From: Spirosoma taeanense | GTDB taxonomy: Bacteria > Bacteroidota > Bacteroidia > Cytophagales > Spirosomataceae | Direction: 5' to 3' | Length of the DNA stretch: 64,000 bases | Assembly (NCBI RefSeq): GCF_013127955.1 | Contig: NZ_CP053435.1 | Coordinates: forward strand, 4,216,001 to 4,280,000 | Shown: positions 35,153 to 44,282 of the stretch, one piece after another | How positions within the stretch are numbered: position 1 is the stretch's first letter | Layout: each line of letters starts with the position of its first letter | The notes under the pieces: model-generated | Seen by the model: only the letters and a program-made list of their open reading frames with translations | Database searches by the model: none | Told to the model about the DNA's origin: nothing | Program-made: the position numbers and the translations under genes

Positions 35153-35479
35153 GTGGACGAAAGAGAACGGGAGAAAATCTACTCGAAGCGGGTTCGGGCG
35201 GGTAAACGGACGTATTTTTTTGACGTCAAATCGACCCGCACCAACGACTATTATCTGACCATAACCGAAAGCCGTCGGCACCCCCAGGGCGAAGGGTTCG
35301 TGTATGAAAAACACAAGATGTTTCTCTACAAAGAAGACTTTGACAAGTTTATTGAGGCCCTGCAGGAAACAGTTGGCCACGTGAAAACCGAGTTAATGCC
35401 CGACGTGGACTTCAGTCAGTTTGCTCAGCGCGAACGCGACGAACAGGATGATTTTGCCAGTGAATTAAAATGGGACTAA
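35153..35479 (+). CDS. DUF3276 / PUR-alpha-like DNA/RNA-binding protein
   Basis: A 108-residue protein of a family nearly confined to Bacteroidota and related groups. It has one PUR repeat: KIYSKRVRAGKRTYFFDVKSTR, then DYYLTITESRR, and HKMFLYKEDFDKFIEALQETV. The fold in homologues binds single-stranded nucleic acid as a dimer. The acidic tail (RDEQDDFASELKWD) is also usual. Start GTG at 35153. Its cellular role is not established. A terminator follows and separates it from ychF. Confidence 0.85.
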   Translation: MDEREREKIYSKRVRAGKRTYFFDVKSTRTNDYYLTITESRRHPQGEGFVYEKHKMFLYKEDFDKFIEALQETVGHVKTELMPDVDFSQFAQRERDEQDDFASELKWD

Positions 35480-35556
35480 CCAATTCCGGAATGACACACC
35501 ATTTACTCTCTTAGTTTACCGATCAACGCCCGGCCCAGACTGGCCAAAACTCAGTT

Positions 35557-35587
35557 AGCCCTCGGTTCATGCCGAAGGCTTTTTTTG
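35557..35587 (+). terminator. Intrinsic terminator after the DUF3276 gene
   Basis: AGCC-CTCGG, loop TTCATG, CCGA-AGGCT, then T7: a compact GC-rich hairpin with a strong U tract. Confidence 0.8.
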
Positions 35588-35590
35588 TTG

Positions 35591-35598
35591 TAAATTTG
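35591..35598 (+). promoter_or_regulatory. -7 box upstream of ychF
   Basis: TAAATTTG right after the preceding terminator tail, about 90 bases before the ychF start. No clear -33 match. Confidence 0.4.
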
Positions 35599-35688
35599 TG
35601 GAAAACTAATTAGTGAATGAGCAATGCATGATCGGGAGAGCAGCCTGCGCTGGCGAATTCCCTCATTCGCTCTTTCACTCAATCACTT

Positions 35689-36789
35689 ATGGGCTTACAA
35701 TGTGGAATCGTAGGCTTGCCGAATGTAGGTAAGTCTACGCTGTTTAATGCTATTTCCAGCGGGAAGGCCGAAGCGGCCAACTACCCCTTCTGTACAATAG
35801 AACCCAACGTTGGGGTTGTTACGGTACCCGACGAACGTTTGAACACGCTCGAAGGGCTGGTGAAACCGCAGAAAGTTGTTCCGACGATCATCGAGTTTGT
35901 CGACATCGCCGGTCTGGTAAAAGGTGCCAGCCAGGGCGCGGGGCTGGGGAATAAATTCCTGGCCAATATTCGCGAGGTTGATGCTATTGTCCACGTCATC
36001 CGCTGCTTTGAAGACGAAAACATCGTACACGTAGAAGGCCAGGTCAATCCCGTTGCCGACAAAGAGATTATTGATGCCGAACTGCAACTAAAAGATCTGG
36101 AGTCGGTCGACAAAAAAATTCAGCGGATCGACAAAGCCGCCCGCGTAGGTGACGCCAAGGCGAAAGCCGAACTGGAAATTCTGAAACAGTATAAAACAGC
36201 ACTCGAAGCCGGCAAAAGCGCCCGGACGGTACAGGTCTCGCCCGAAGAACGGGAAGCGGCCATTGGCGATATCTCGCTGCTGACGGTGAAACCCGTTATT
36301 TACGTCGCCAACGTAGACGAAGGCTCGCTGCCCAATGGCAATGCTTATTCTGATGCGCTGCAGGAAGCTGTGAAAGATGAAGGTGCCGAAGTAATCGTTA
36401 TCAGTGCCGGCATTGAATCACAGATCGCCGAGATGGAAGACCCGGAAGAGCGCGAAATGTTCCTGGGCGAATACGGCCTGACCGAATCGGGTCTGAGCAA
36501 GCTCATAAAGGCGTCGTACAAGCTGCTGGGATTGATTACGTATTTCACAGCGGGCGTAAAGGAGGTTCGGGCCTGGACCATTCACCGGGGCTGGAAAGCC
36601 CCACAGGCTGCGGGCGTGATCCACTCCGACTTTGAGCGAAAGTTTATCCGGGCGCAGGTCATGAAGCTCCCCGATTTCGAGCAGTTCAAGACCGAAGCCG
36701 CCGTCCGCGAAGCCGGTAAACTGGCTGTTGAAGGTAAGGAATACATCGTGCAGGACGGCGATATTATGGAGTTTCTACATGGAGCCTAA
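35689..36789 (+). CDS. ychF: Redox-regulated ATPase YchF
   Basis: A 366-residue Obg-family P-loop protein, the usual length. G1 is GLPNVGKST at 8-16, G3 FVDIAGLVKGASQGAGLGNKF follows near 68-88, and the G4 position is altered (YVANVDE in place of N-K-x-D), which gives the family its ATP preference. A coiled-coil insert (residues about 130-170) and a C-terminal TGS domain (AWTIHRGWKAPQAAGVIHSD) complete it. YchF/Ola1 binds ribosomes and is involved in stress responses and translation quality. It is a single gene ended by a bidirectional terminator. Confidence 0.95.
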   Translation: MGLQCGIVGLPNVGKSTLFNAISSGKAEAANYPFCTIEPNVGVVTVPDERLNTLEGLVKPQKVVPTIIEFVDIAGLVKGASQGAGLGNKFLANIREVDAIVHVIRCFEDENIVHVEGQVNPVADKEIIDAELQLKDLESVDKKIQRIDKAARVGDAKAKAELEILKQYKTALEAGKSARTVQVSPEEREAAIGDISLLTVKPVIYVANVDEGSLPNGNAYSDALQEAVKDEGAEVIVISAGIESQIAEMEDPEEREMFLGEYGLTESGLSKLIKASYKLLGLITYFTAGVKEVRAWTIHRGWKAPQAAGVIHSDFERKFIRAQVMKLPDFEQFKTEAAVREAGKLAVEGKEYIVQDGDIMEFLHGA

Positions 36790-36812
36790 TCTTCGCTACC
36801 GGATTAACAAAG

Positions 36813-36851
36813 GGGCGGCTAATCCAGACATTTATGCTGGATTAGCCGCCC
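36813..36851. terminator. Bidirectional terminator between ychF and the T9SS plug gene
   Basis: A perfect 15-bp stem GGGCGGCTAATCCAG / complement with a 9-base loop, between convergent stop codons at 36789 and 36885. Tail CTTCTTACGTTTT on the plus strand. Confidence 0.75.
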
Positions 36852-36884
36852 TTCTTACGTTTTAACCGTTAGCAACAACCAGCT

Positions 36885-38183
36885 TTATTTACGCTTGTTC
36901 ACGCCCAGCCGTCGGTAGGCTACCAACTGGTCGGCGCGGGCTGCGGGAGGGCGGTGATACACGAATACTTCGTAATCATTCTCGGTGGCTGAGTAGCTAC
37001 CTTCAATATAAGCCTCATCGACTTTGGGCTGCGCGCCAGTTGTCAGGACGGCGTAATCGTAATTGTATACGCCCTGTTTGAGCAGAATCGACGCCTGATA
37101 AGCCCCCAGCGCCGGATCGAACGTCATGCGGTTCCGGTCGTCGAGCCGCCAGAAGTTAAACGCACCGTTGACGTAAACGTCTGCGCCCGATACGTTCGGC
37201 GTGCGCAGCGTAAAAATCATTTCTACGTAATCGCCGTTCGTTGCGCCATTGCCCGTTTCCCGGTGGTCAATCACAAACATCCCGTTGAAATCATCGCTCT
37301 GGATGTAAGCACCCCGACTGCGGGGCTGACCGACCTGCACGTAGGCAATGTTCCGATCGGCGGGCCGGTCGATACGATCGATGTAGTTAGCGCGGGACAG
37401 CATCGTTCGCGTATCGAAAAACCGGAACTCGTTGCCGCCCGGCAGGGTGTTGCTCAGATCCACCAGGCGAAACTCCAGCACCTGATCGAACGCCCGAACG
37501 TTGGTTGGACGTAGGCCCCGGATGGTCCGGTCGTCGCGATAATTCTGGCGAATAACCACCCGGAAATCGTCCTGGGGCGAAATAACCTGATAGCCTTTAT
37601 AATCAATCGCCAGATCAATCTGCTGATCGCTGAACTGCCGCGACGGATCGGTTGAAAAGCGCGCAGCTGCGTTCACGTTGATGCGGTTCTGGTAAGTGCT
37701 GAACCGGCGCGTAAAGAGAATATTGTCGCGGTTTCGCTCGTCATACACCACCAGTAAGTAATTGCCGGGCAGTTTCACCCGCGGAATGGTGAAGCGGTAG
37801 TGGTAATACGGAATCTTGGTATTGATAGACGTCTGATAGTCTGTGATAGGATTGTCGTTGTACTCGTACGTAAACTCAATGTCATTGAGCACCGAACGCT
37901 GCCAGTCGGCATTGCAATGAATGAGCCGGGCGCGGAACGACCGGTAGTTGGCCGTCAGATCGTCGAACTCCAGTTGAAGCGGTACCTGTTCATCGAGGGC
38001 AATAACGGGTGGGTTCAGCGTCAGGGCCGGATCGTTTGGATTGCCCCCCACCACCGGAAACAACAGCACCGTCTGAATCCGCGGGTCATAAATTCGATCA
38101 ATTGTCTGAAGCGGCTGGGCAAACCCAGTAATTGTTATCAGGACCGTTACGAAAAAAGCAATCAGTTGGCGAAACGTAATCAT
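36885..38183 (-). CDS. Type IX secretion system plug protein (DUF5103)
   Basis: A 432-residue exported protein. A signal peptide (LIAFFVTVLITITGFAQ) is followed by the DUF5103 start (IYDPRIQTVLLFPVVG), then DDLTANYRSFRARLIHCNADW, YEYNDNPITDYQTSINT and PGNYLLVVYDERN, and ends with an all-beta C-terminal part. These are hallmarks of the plug protein that closes the periplasmic side of the SprA translocon of the type IX secretion system. No other secretion-system gene lies in the window. The call is from recalled family motifs. Confidence 0.85.
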   Translation of the reverse strand: MITFRQLIAFFVTVLITITGFAQPLQTIDRIYDPRIQTVLLFPVVGGNPNDPALTLNPPVIALDEQVPLQLEFDDLTANYRSFRARLIHCNADWQRSVLNDIEFTYEYNDNPITDYQTSINTKIPYYHYRFTIPRVKLPGNYLLVVYDERNRDNILFTRRFSTYQNRINVNAAARFSTDPSRQFSDQQIDLAIDYKGYQVISPQDDFRVVIRQNYRDDRTIRGLRPTNVRAFDQVLEFRLVDLSNTLPGGNEFRFFDTRTMLSRANYIDRIDRPADRNIAYVQVGQPRSRGAYIQSDDFNGMFVIDHRETGNGATNGDYVEMIFTLRTPNVSGADVYVNGAFNFWRLDDRNRMTFDPALGAYQASILLKQGVYNYDYAVLTTGAQPKVDEAYIEGSYSATENDYEVFVYHRPPAARADQLVAYRRLGVNKRK

Positions 38184-38285
38184 TCAGCGTTAATTTCGGT
38201 CAGAGAAGTGGTAAGTAAACGCCCGGACGTCGCTATAGTTGTGCAAAATCAGTAAGATTGCGTTACGTCAGAGCTGAATAATCGT

Positions 38286-39191
38286 ATGGTAGACTACAAT
38301 CCTAAAGAATGGCTTCAATTTATTCTTGCGTTTAACCGGGCCGATACCGTCCGTAAACTCCTGCCCGCGCTAATCGGCGTTGGAATTTATTCGTTCGTTG
38401 TTGTCCATTTAATTGAAATCGTCGGCTTCAGTGATAACCTCCACCTGAAGAACCTGTCTATCCTGCATACACTGCTTAGTTTTGTTATTTCCATGCTGCT
38501 GGTGTTCCGTACAAACACCGCCTATGACCGCTGGTGGGAAGGTCGAAAGCTCTGGGGCGCTTTGGTCAACAACAGCCGGAACCTGTCTCTGAAACTGCAT
38601 CAGTTGCTCGGCCCGGATCAAACCGAGGCCCGGCTGTTCTTTCAGGCTATGATTCCCAACTTTGCCTTCGCCCTAAAAAATCATCTGCGACACCTGCCCA
38701 TTGAGGACGAGTTTCAGCCGACGCCCTCGTTTGTTCTGGCGCACCTGCAGCCCAATGAACACGTACCACAGCAGATTGCCATGGCTATTTTCGGCAGGAT
38801 CAACGAAGCCCAGCGCCAGGGCCTATTCCTACCCGAACACGTGTTAGTGGTTAACCCGGAGGTGCAATCCCTGATGGACATCTGCGGAGCCTGCGAGCGC
38901 ATCCGGAACACCCCTATCCCCTATTCGTATAGCTCGTTCATTAAAAAGTTTATTTTCATCTACTGCCTGACGTTACCGCTCGGCTACGTCTCGAACCTGC
39001 ACTATCTCGTCATTCCATTCGTTGTATTCGTCTTTTACGTGCTGGCCAGTCTAGAAATCATTGCCGAAGAAATTGAGAACCCCTTCGGCGAGGATGCCAA
39101 CGACCTGCCCATCGATTCAATCTGTAAAGGCATCCGAACAACCGTTTCGCAAACGTTTAAACCGTCGGTCGTAGCGGAACAGTCTCTATAG
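38286..39191 (+). CDS. Bestrophin family (UPF0187) ion channel protein
   Basis: A 301-residue membrane protein with four main hydrophobic segments: about 24-46, 58-76, 215-235 and 240-258. The block VFRTNTAYDRWWEGRKLWG after helix 2 is the bestrophin signature, and EEIENPFGEDANDLPIDSIC near the end is the conserved acidic cluster that in homologues forms the calcium-clasp region. Bacterial members form pentameric channels for cations or anions. It shares a terminator with the convergent ABC-F gene. Ion selectivity cannot be read here. Confidence 0.92.
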   Translation: MVDYNPKEWLQFILAFNRADTVRKLLPALIGVGIYSFVVVHLIEIVGFSDNLHLKNLSILHTLLSFVISMLLVFRTNTAYDRWWEGRKLWGALVNNSRNLSLKLHQLLGPDQTEARLFFQAMIPNFAFALKNHLRHLPIEDEFQPTPSFVLAHLQPNEHVPQQIAMAIFGRINEAQRQGLFLPEHVLVVNPEVQSLMDICGACERIRNTPIPYSYSSFIKKFIFIYCLTLPLGYVSNLHYLVIPFVVFVFYVLASLEIIAEEIENPFGEDANDLPIDSICKGIRTTVSQTFKPSVVAEQSL

Positions 39192-39233
39192 ACGCCGGGC
39201 AAAGCAACCAGGCCAAGTCTGCCCATCCATAAG

Positions 39234-39264
39234 AAAGCCGGGCGCAGTAAATACGCCCGGCTTT
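39234..39264. terminator. Bidirectional terminator between bestrophin and ABC-F genes
   Basis: AAAGCCGGGCG, 9-base loop, CGCCCGGCTTT: an 11-bp stem with A/T-rich ends, so it works in either direction between stop codons at 39191 and 39286. Confidence 0.85.
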
Positions 39265-39285
39265 TCAATAATATCTCAATACCTG

Positions 39286-41238
39286 TCAATTCAGTTTCTT
39301 CTCCCACTCTTCAACTTCCAGCATGGCGGTCTCCCATTCATTTTGAAGCTGATCGATCTGGACCATTACGCGACGGTATTCATCGTTTTTGGCCTGCATC
39401 AGTTTATCATCACCGTAGGTAGCCGGATCGGCCAGTTCGGCCTCAAGCCGTTTTTTCCGTTCTTCAAGCTGACCAATCTTCGTTTCGGATTCTTCCGCCT
39501 GCTGGGTTAGTTTCTTCAGAGTTCGCTGCCATTCTTTCCGCTCCTCATCGGTTGATTGGGGCTTAGGGCCGGGGGCCTGGGGTTTGGGCGTCTCCCGCAG
39601 TTGTTCATTGCTCTGCGTCGCAGGGCCTGTCCCCTCCGCTTTCCGCTCTTCCATCCACCACTCATACTCATCGTAGGTACCGGGGTATTCTTTAATCTGC
39701 TCGTCTTCGATATACCAGATCTTGTTGGCAATCTGCGACACGAAGTAGCGGTCGTGAGAAACCACCACGTACGTGCCTTCATACTGTTCCAGCGCCTGGA
39801 TCAGGATGTTGACCGACTGCATATCCAGGTGGTTGGTCGGCTCGTCAAGCAGCAGGAAATTGGCTTGTGACAACAACACCTTTGCCAGCGCTACCCGCGA
39901 CTTTTCGCCCCCGGACAAAACCTTAATTTTCTTGAAGACCTCATCATTGGAGAACAGAAAGCAGCCCAGAACCCCCCGCAGTTCGCCTTCAGTCTTGGTT
40001 GGGTTAGCATGTTTCAATTCGTCCAGCAACGTATCCTCTACGCTCAGCGACTCCAGCTGGTGCTGGGCGTAGAAGCTGAACGAAACATTATGACCCAACT
40101 GCCGACGTCCTTCATTGACCGGTTCCGAACCTGAAATGATGCGCAGCAGCGTCGATTTACCGCGACCGTTGGCACCAATCAAGGCAACTTTATCGCCCCG
40201 TTCGAGCCGGATATCGGCACGGGTCAGAATCCGCTTCGGACCGTACGCTTTCGTAATATCATCCAGATGCAGGATATGCCGACCGGGCTGGGTAGAGAAC
40301 TGGAATTTGAAGTTCACCCGCGCCGACTCGTCAATTACGTCATCAATGCGATCCATGCGGGCCAGTTGTTTTACCCGGCTCTGCGCCTGCTTGGCTTTGG
40401 TCGCCTGGGCTTTGAACCGTTCGATGAAGCGCTCGGTCTGCCGGATTTTAGCCTGCTGGTTTTCGTAGGCGCCTTTCTGAATTTCGTTACGTAGAGCTTT
40501 CTCTTCCAGGTAGAACGAGTAGTTGCCCGCGTAATAATTCAACTTGGCATTAGCGACCTCCACCGTTACGTCAATGACGTTATCCAGGAACTCCCGGTCG
40601 TGCGAGACAACGATAACGGCTCCTTCATACGTCTGAATATATTTTTCAACCCACTGAATCGACGGAAGGTCAAGGTGGTTGGTTGGCTCATCGAGCATCA
40701 GCAGAGAGGGCTTCTGCAAGAGCAGCTTAGCGAGCATAACGCGCATCCGCCAGCCCCCCGAAAACTGCCGGAGCGGCTTTTGCAGATCATCGGTTGAGAA
40801 GCCCAGCCCTTCCATTATTTCTTCTGCCCGCGACTGTACCGTATACCCGTCCAGGGCTTCAAACTCTTCCTGCAATTTCCCCAGCTTATCGACCAGTTCG
40901 TCGCGGTAGTTGGTCTCCATTTCGTGGAGTACCTCATCGATCTGGGTCTGCAATTTATTCTGCCGTTCAAACGCCTGCATCGCAACCGACAGGATGGAAT
41001 CGTCAGTCTGGTAACTCAGCAGATCCTGGTTTAGGAAGCCCAGCGTCACATCGCCTGCTTTGGAAATGGTCCCGCCATCGGGCTGGTATTCGCCATTGAT
41101 GATGCGCAGCAGCGTGGACTTGCCGGTGCCATTTAGACCAATGAGACCGATTTTCTGGTTAGGCTTAATGTGCAGCGAAGCGTTTTCATAGAGGGCGCGG
41201 CTGCCGAGATAATACGAGAGGTTCGTGATGGAAATCAT
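39286..41238 (-). CDS. ABC-F family ATP-binding protein
   Basis: A 650-residue cytosolic protein with two ABC cassettes and no membrane segments. First cassette: Walker A GLNGTGKST near 34-42 and signature SGGWRMR, then LMLDEPTNHLDL. A basic linker (P-site tRNA-interaction motif region) follows at about 240-300. Second cassette: Walker A GANGRGKST, signature LSGGEKSRVALAK and LLLDEPTNHLDM. A C-terminal coiled coil of about 90 residues rich in Glu, Lys and Gln resembles that of Uup and YdiF types. ABC-F proteins bind the ribosomal E site and relieve stalled translation; some confer antibiotic resistance. The subtype is uncertain. Confidence 0.92.
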   Translation of the reverse strand: MISITNLSYYLGSRALYENASLHIKPNQKIGLIGLNGTGKSTLLRIINGEYQPDGGTISKAGDVTLGFLNQDLLSYQTDDSILSVAMQAFERQNKLQTQIDEVLHEMETNYRDELVDKLGKLQEEFEALDGYTVQSRAEEIMEGLGFSTDDLQKPLRQFSGGWRMRVMLAKLLLQKPSLLMLDEPTNHLDLPSIQWVEKYIQTYEGAVIVVSHDREFLDNVIDVTVEVANAKLNYYAGNYSFYLEEKALRNEIQKGAYENQQAKIRQTERFIERFKAQATKAKQAQSRVKQLARMDRIDDVIDESARVNFKFQFSTQPGRHILHLDDITKAYGPKRILTRADIRLERGDKVALIGANGRGKSTLLRIISGSEPVNEGRRQLGHNVSFSFYAQHQLESLSVEDTLLDELKHANPTKTEGELRGVLGCFLFSNDEVFKKIKVLSGGEKSRVALAKVLLSQANFLLLDEPTNHLDMQSVNILIQALEQYEGTYVVVSHDRYFVSQIANKIWYIEDEQIKEYPGTYDEYEWWMEERKAEGTGPATQSNEQLRETPKPQAPGPKPQSTDEERKEWQRTLKKLTQQAEESETKIGQLEERKKRLEAELADPATYGDDKLMQAKNDEYRRVMVQIDQLQNEWETAMLEVEEWEKKLN

Positions 41239-41243
41239 GGACG

Positions 41244-41260
41244 CAAATTTACCAAAAATA
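41244..41260 (-). promoter_or_regulatory. Possible -7 boxes for the ABC-F gene
   Basis: Two TAnnTTTG matches on the minus strand, TATTTTTG (41260-41253) and TAAATTTG (41251-41244), lie immediately upstream of the ATG at 41238. Use of the nearer one would give an almost leaderless mRNA. Confidence 0.35.
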
Positions 41261-41270
41261 GAACGGATAC

Positions 41271-41302
41271 TTGCGTTATTAAATTCCGACCGCGTATATT
41301 TG
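41271..41302 (+). promoter_or_regulatory. tRNA-Thr promoter
   Basis: TTG at 41271-41273, 21-base spacer, TATATTTG at 41295-41302, 20 bases before the tRNA 5' end. A good example of the Bacteroidota consensus. Confidence 0.7.
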
Positions 41303-41322
41303 CACCCGCAAACACAGCAAAA

Positions 41323-41395
<73 letters not shown>

Positions 41396-41400
41396 CATTC

Positions 41401-41430
41401 ATCCCCACTCAATTGAGTGGGGATTTTTAT
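41401..41430 (+). terminator. Terminator after tRNA-Thr
   Basis: The 24-base perfect palindrome ATCCCCACTCAATTGAGTGG-GGAT (41401-41424) followed by TTTTT, 5 bases past the tRNA 3' end. Confidence 0.9.
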
Positions 41431-41512
41431 TATTGGCTATTCTCTACGGATAGCAACGCTACTCACAGAACAGGGTATAAGACGTAAACGGCCGTCTCAA
41501 GTCTACCCATTT

Positions 41513-42451
41513 TTAAACTACACTTAATTCCAGCTCGTCCTTTAACTGGGTGTAGTCGGCATAGAGCCGCTCAACCTGACGGGCAATTTCAGGAGTGAAC
41601 GTGCCAACGTCCCGGCGGGTAACGGTCGACATATCGAAGCCGCGTAGCTGCAGAAAATATTTCGATACAATGGGGTAGACGTTGTGCATGACGTCCATAT
41701 TATGGATCAGGAACTGCTGCACTTTTGCTACTTCTTGTTGCTGATCGGGGTTGTTGTAGTGCTGACAGAGCCAGACGATCAATTCCGGGAAGTAATTCCC
41801 CTGTATGCAGGACAGCCCCGCCGAACCGGCTTTGAGCGACTCCACGGCATGGACCATGTAGGCATCGTACAAACCAAAACCGGGCCGTGATGCCAGCCGC
41901 AGCTTCTCGGTAATCTGCCCGAGGTCAAGACTAGTGTCCTTGTGGTAGATAACCCGCCCCGTTGCCACAAACCGCCCTAACTGTTCGGGCGCGATCAGGC
42001 GTTTGTACGGTACGGGGCATTCATAAAAACCCACCGGGATGCCGGGCGTCTGGTCCAGCAGTTGAAAAACACGCTCATCAAAAGCGGAATCAGGCTCGGT
42101 CTCTTTAGCCAGCAGCCCCGTAATCAGAATTACGGCTTCCGTGCCGGTGTCGTGAACGCGCTTCACAAAATCAGCCTGTTCGTCGATAGGGCCACCGAAG
42201 GTTCCCGTAGCCACCACCGGTACGGCTCGGTTGGCTACTTTGATCACGTGGGCAATCACCTCCAGGCGTTCGGCCGGGGTCAGTTCGAACATCTCGCTCG
42301 ACAGGCAATTGGCAAATAGACCGGCCGCACCGGCCTGCAGATAAAATTCGGTGAGCCGGGTCAGGGCGTCAAAATCAACGGAGCCATTTGCCGTAAACGG
42401 CGTGAGCATAACCGGAATGAACCCTTTGCGTGTTGTTTCTGGCTTAGTCAT
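41513..42451 (-). CDS. Dihydrodipicolinate synthase / N-acetylneuraminate lyase family protein
   Basis: A 312-residue class I aldolase-type TIM barrel of the DapA/NanA family. Visible parts: FIPVMLTPFTANGSVDFDAL at the start, FYECPVPYKRLI near 144 with the Tyr of the active site, and RVIYHKDTSLDLGQI near 166-180 with the Schiff-base Lys. The pyruvate carboxylate loop normally G-T-T-G-E is changed (ANCLSSEMFELT), so this is not a housekeeping DapA. It overlaps the 3' end of the upstream sodium symporter gene by 8 bases, so the two are made together: uptake of a substrate, then aldol cleavage or dehydration. The substrate is not known; a sugar acid or sialic acid-like compound is possible. Confidence 0.85.
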   Translation of the reverse strand: MTKPETTRKGFIPVMLTPFTANGSVDFDALTRLTEFYLQAGAAGLFANCLSSEMFELTPAERLEVIAHVIKVANRAVPVVATGTFGGPIDEQADFVKRVHDTGTEAVILITGLLAKETEPDSAFDERVFQLLDQTPGIPVGFYECPVPYKRLIAPEQLGRFVATGRVIYHKDTSLDLGQITEKLRLASRPGFGLYDAYMVHAVESLKAGSAGLSCIQGNYFPELIVWLCQHYNNPDQQQEVAKVQQFLIHNMDVMHNVYPIVSKYFLQLRGFDMSTVTRRDVGTFTPEIARQVERLYADYTQLKDELELSVV

Positions 42452-44036
42452 TGGAGAGTACCGTATCTTGTTGGGAATGGGGAGCCGTATGGCCTTTACG
42501 TTTAGTCAGCACAACGCCCACCAGAAAAATGGTGAGCGTACTGATCACGATAATCATGTTGCTGTGCAGGGGATTACGCAGGTAACCATACTCATCGGGA
42601 ATCTGGCCCGAGAACGTCATCCACAGAATCACCAGCACGCCAATGGCCGTAGCAAGGAGCGCTTCGTGGCTGTTGGTGCGTCGGCTGATGAGGCCCAGCA
42701 GGAAGAGTCCCAGCATGCCGGACGCAAAAATACCGGAGAGTGTCCACCAGGTATCCAGAATACTTTTTACCCCAATCATGGCCAGGCCCGCAGTCAGGCC
42801 AAGCAGGCCCACCACCACCGTGGCGACGTGCAGAAGCATCAATTGCTTCCGGCTGGATGGGCTCGGGCTGATGTATCGTTTGTAGATATCCTCCGTAAAG
42901 ACCGTTGCCGACGCATTCATTCCTGAACTGATGGTACTCATAGCCGCCGACAGAATGGCCGAAATAATCAGGCCCATCAGCCCCGTCGGCACGTTGGTCA
43001 CCATGAAATGTGGCATTACCTTATCGCCATAGTCGGCGGGCTGGAGGGTAGCCGCCAGCCGCGACACCTCGGCAGCCGATGCCGTAGCGGGCAGCCGGTC
43101 GAGGGCTACTTTCTGCCTGATGGCGTCGATGAATTCGGGGTGGACCTGGTAGTAGGCGAACAGGCAGGAGCCGATAATAAAAAATAGCAGCGACGCGGGC
43201 ACGTAAAGCCAGACGCAGAGCCAGAGCGACTTCGACGCTTCCTTGGCCGAGGCCGTGGTGTGGTACCGCTGGATGTAGTTCTGGTCCATCCCGAAATTGT
43301 TCAGATTGATAAAAAAGCCGTACAGCAGCACCACCCAAAACGTCGACTGCGTAAAATCAGCCGACAGGCTACCCAGGCTAAACTTATCGTTTTGAGCTCC
43401 AATATCCACAATGGTTGACACGCCCCCAGGCATGGCCTGCACAATCAGGTAGAGAATGAGCAGGGCACCAAAGGTTTTGACGACGGCCTGCACTACTTCC
43501 GTCCAGATTACGGCCTCCATACCGCCCATTACGGTGTACAAGATAATGCAAACGCCCACTACCAGCATGATTGTCTGCATCGAAAAGCCGGTAAGCGCCT
43601 GCAGACTCAGGGCAATTCCCAGAAAGATGGAGCCCATTCGGGCCAGTTGGGTCAGCAGGAAACAGACGACTGCATAGGTCCGGGCCCAAGGGCCAAAGCG
43701 GTGCTCGAAGTGGGTGTAGGCCGATATTTCGCCGGTGCGTCGGTAGAAAGGGATAAAAAACCGCGAAGCCGCGTAAGCCGCCAGCGGCATGGATAAACTA
43801 AAGACAAACGAGTTCCAGTTGCCCCCGTAGGCTTTCCCCGGTACGCCCAGAAAGGTGTTGCTGCTCAGAAACGTAGCATAGATAGACAGGCCCGTAGCCC
43901 AGCCCGGAATGAGCCCCGATGCCCTGGTAAACTGGTCAGCGTTTTTATTTTTTCGGGAAAAATAAACCCCAACCAGCACCATCGCTACCAGATAGGCAAC
44001 AATAACGCCAAGGTCGAATAAGGGCAGGTTATTCAT
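42444..44036 (-). CDS. Sodium:solute symporter (SSS family)
   Basis: A 530-residue inner-membrane protein with about 13 hydrophobic helices. The N-terminus DLGVIVAYLVAMVLVGVYFS and GWATGLSIYATFLSSNTFLG are typical of SSS transporters, and AAMSTISSGMNASATVFTED near helix 8 carries the sodium-site Ser residues. A long loop (LPATASAAEVSRLAATLQPADYG) precedes that helix. The downstream DapA/NanA-family gene overlaps it by 8 bases, which points to a shared substrate, perhaps a sialic acid or sugar acid. Divergent to an M19-like peptidase gene 246 bases away. Confidence 0.9.
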   Translation of the reverse strand: MNNLPLFDLGVIVAYLVAMVLVGVYFSRKNKNADQFTRASGLIPGWATGLSIYATFLSSNTFLGVPGKAYGGNWNSFVFSLSMPLAAYAASRFFIPFYRRTGEISAYTHFEHRFGPWARTYAVVCFLLTQLARMGSIFLGIALSLQALTGFSMQTIMLVVGVCIILYTVMGGMEAVIWTEVVQAVVKTFGALLILYLIVQAMPGGVSTIVDIGAQNDKFSLGSLSADFTQSTFWVVLLYGFFINLNNFGMDQNYIQRYHTTASAKEASKSLWLCVWLYVPASLLFFIIGSCLFAYYQVHPEFIDAIRQKVALDRLPATASAAEVSRLAATLQPADYGDKVMPHFMVTNVPTGLMGLIISAILSAAMSTISSGMNASATVFTEDIYKRYISPSPSSRKQLMLLHVATVVVGLLGLTAGLAMIGVKSILDTWWTLSGIFASGMLGLFLLGLISRRTNSHEALLATAIGVLVILWMTFSGQIPDEYGYLRNPLHSNMIIVISTLTIFLVGVVLTKRKGHTAPHSQQDTVLSND

Positions 44037-44282
44037 GGATAGTCAAGGGGTTAGGAACTCGACCAGGTCACAAAGCCCAGTCAGCCAGAAAAGGAAGTCC
44101 AGGGATTGGGCTACTTCATGGTTTATTAAAAATCCGTTTTCCTAAAGAATGCAGGCCGGTATCTAACTGGCTGTCATACCGATTACTAATTACAGTCTTT
44201 CTCCCGTTGACGCTCTTTGTGAATAGTTATTCCTTTGGCTATCAGTCTTCTTTATTTCTCCTAACTCCTAAATCTTCATAAA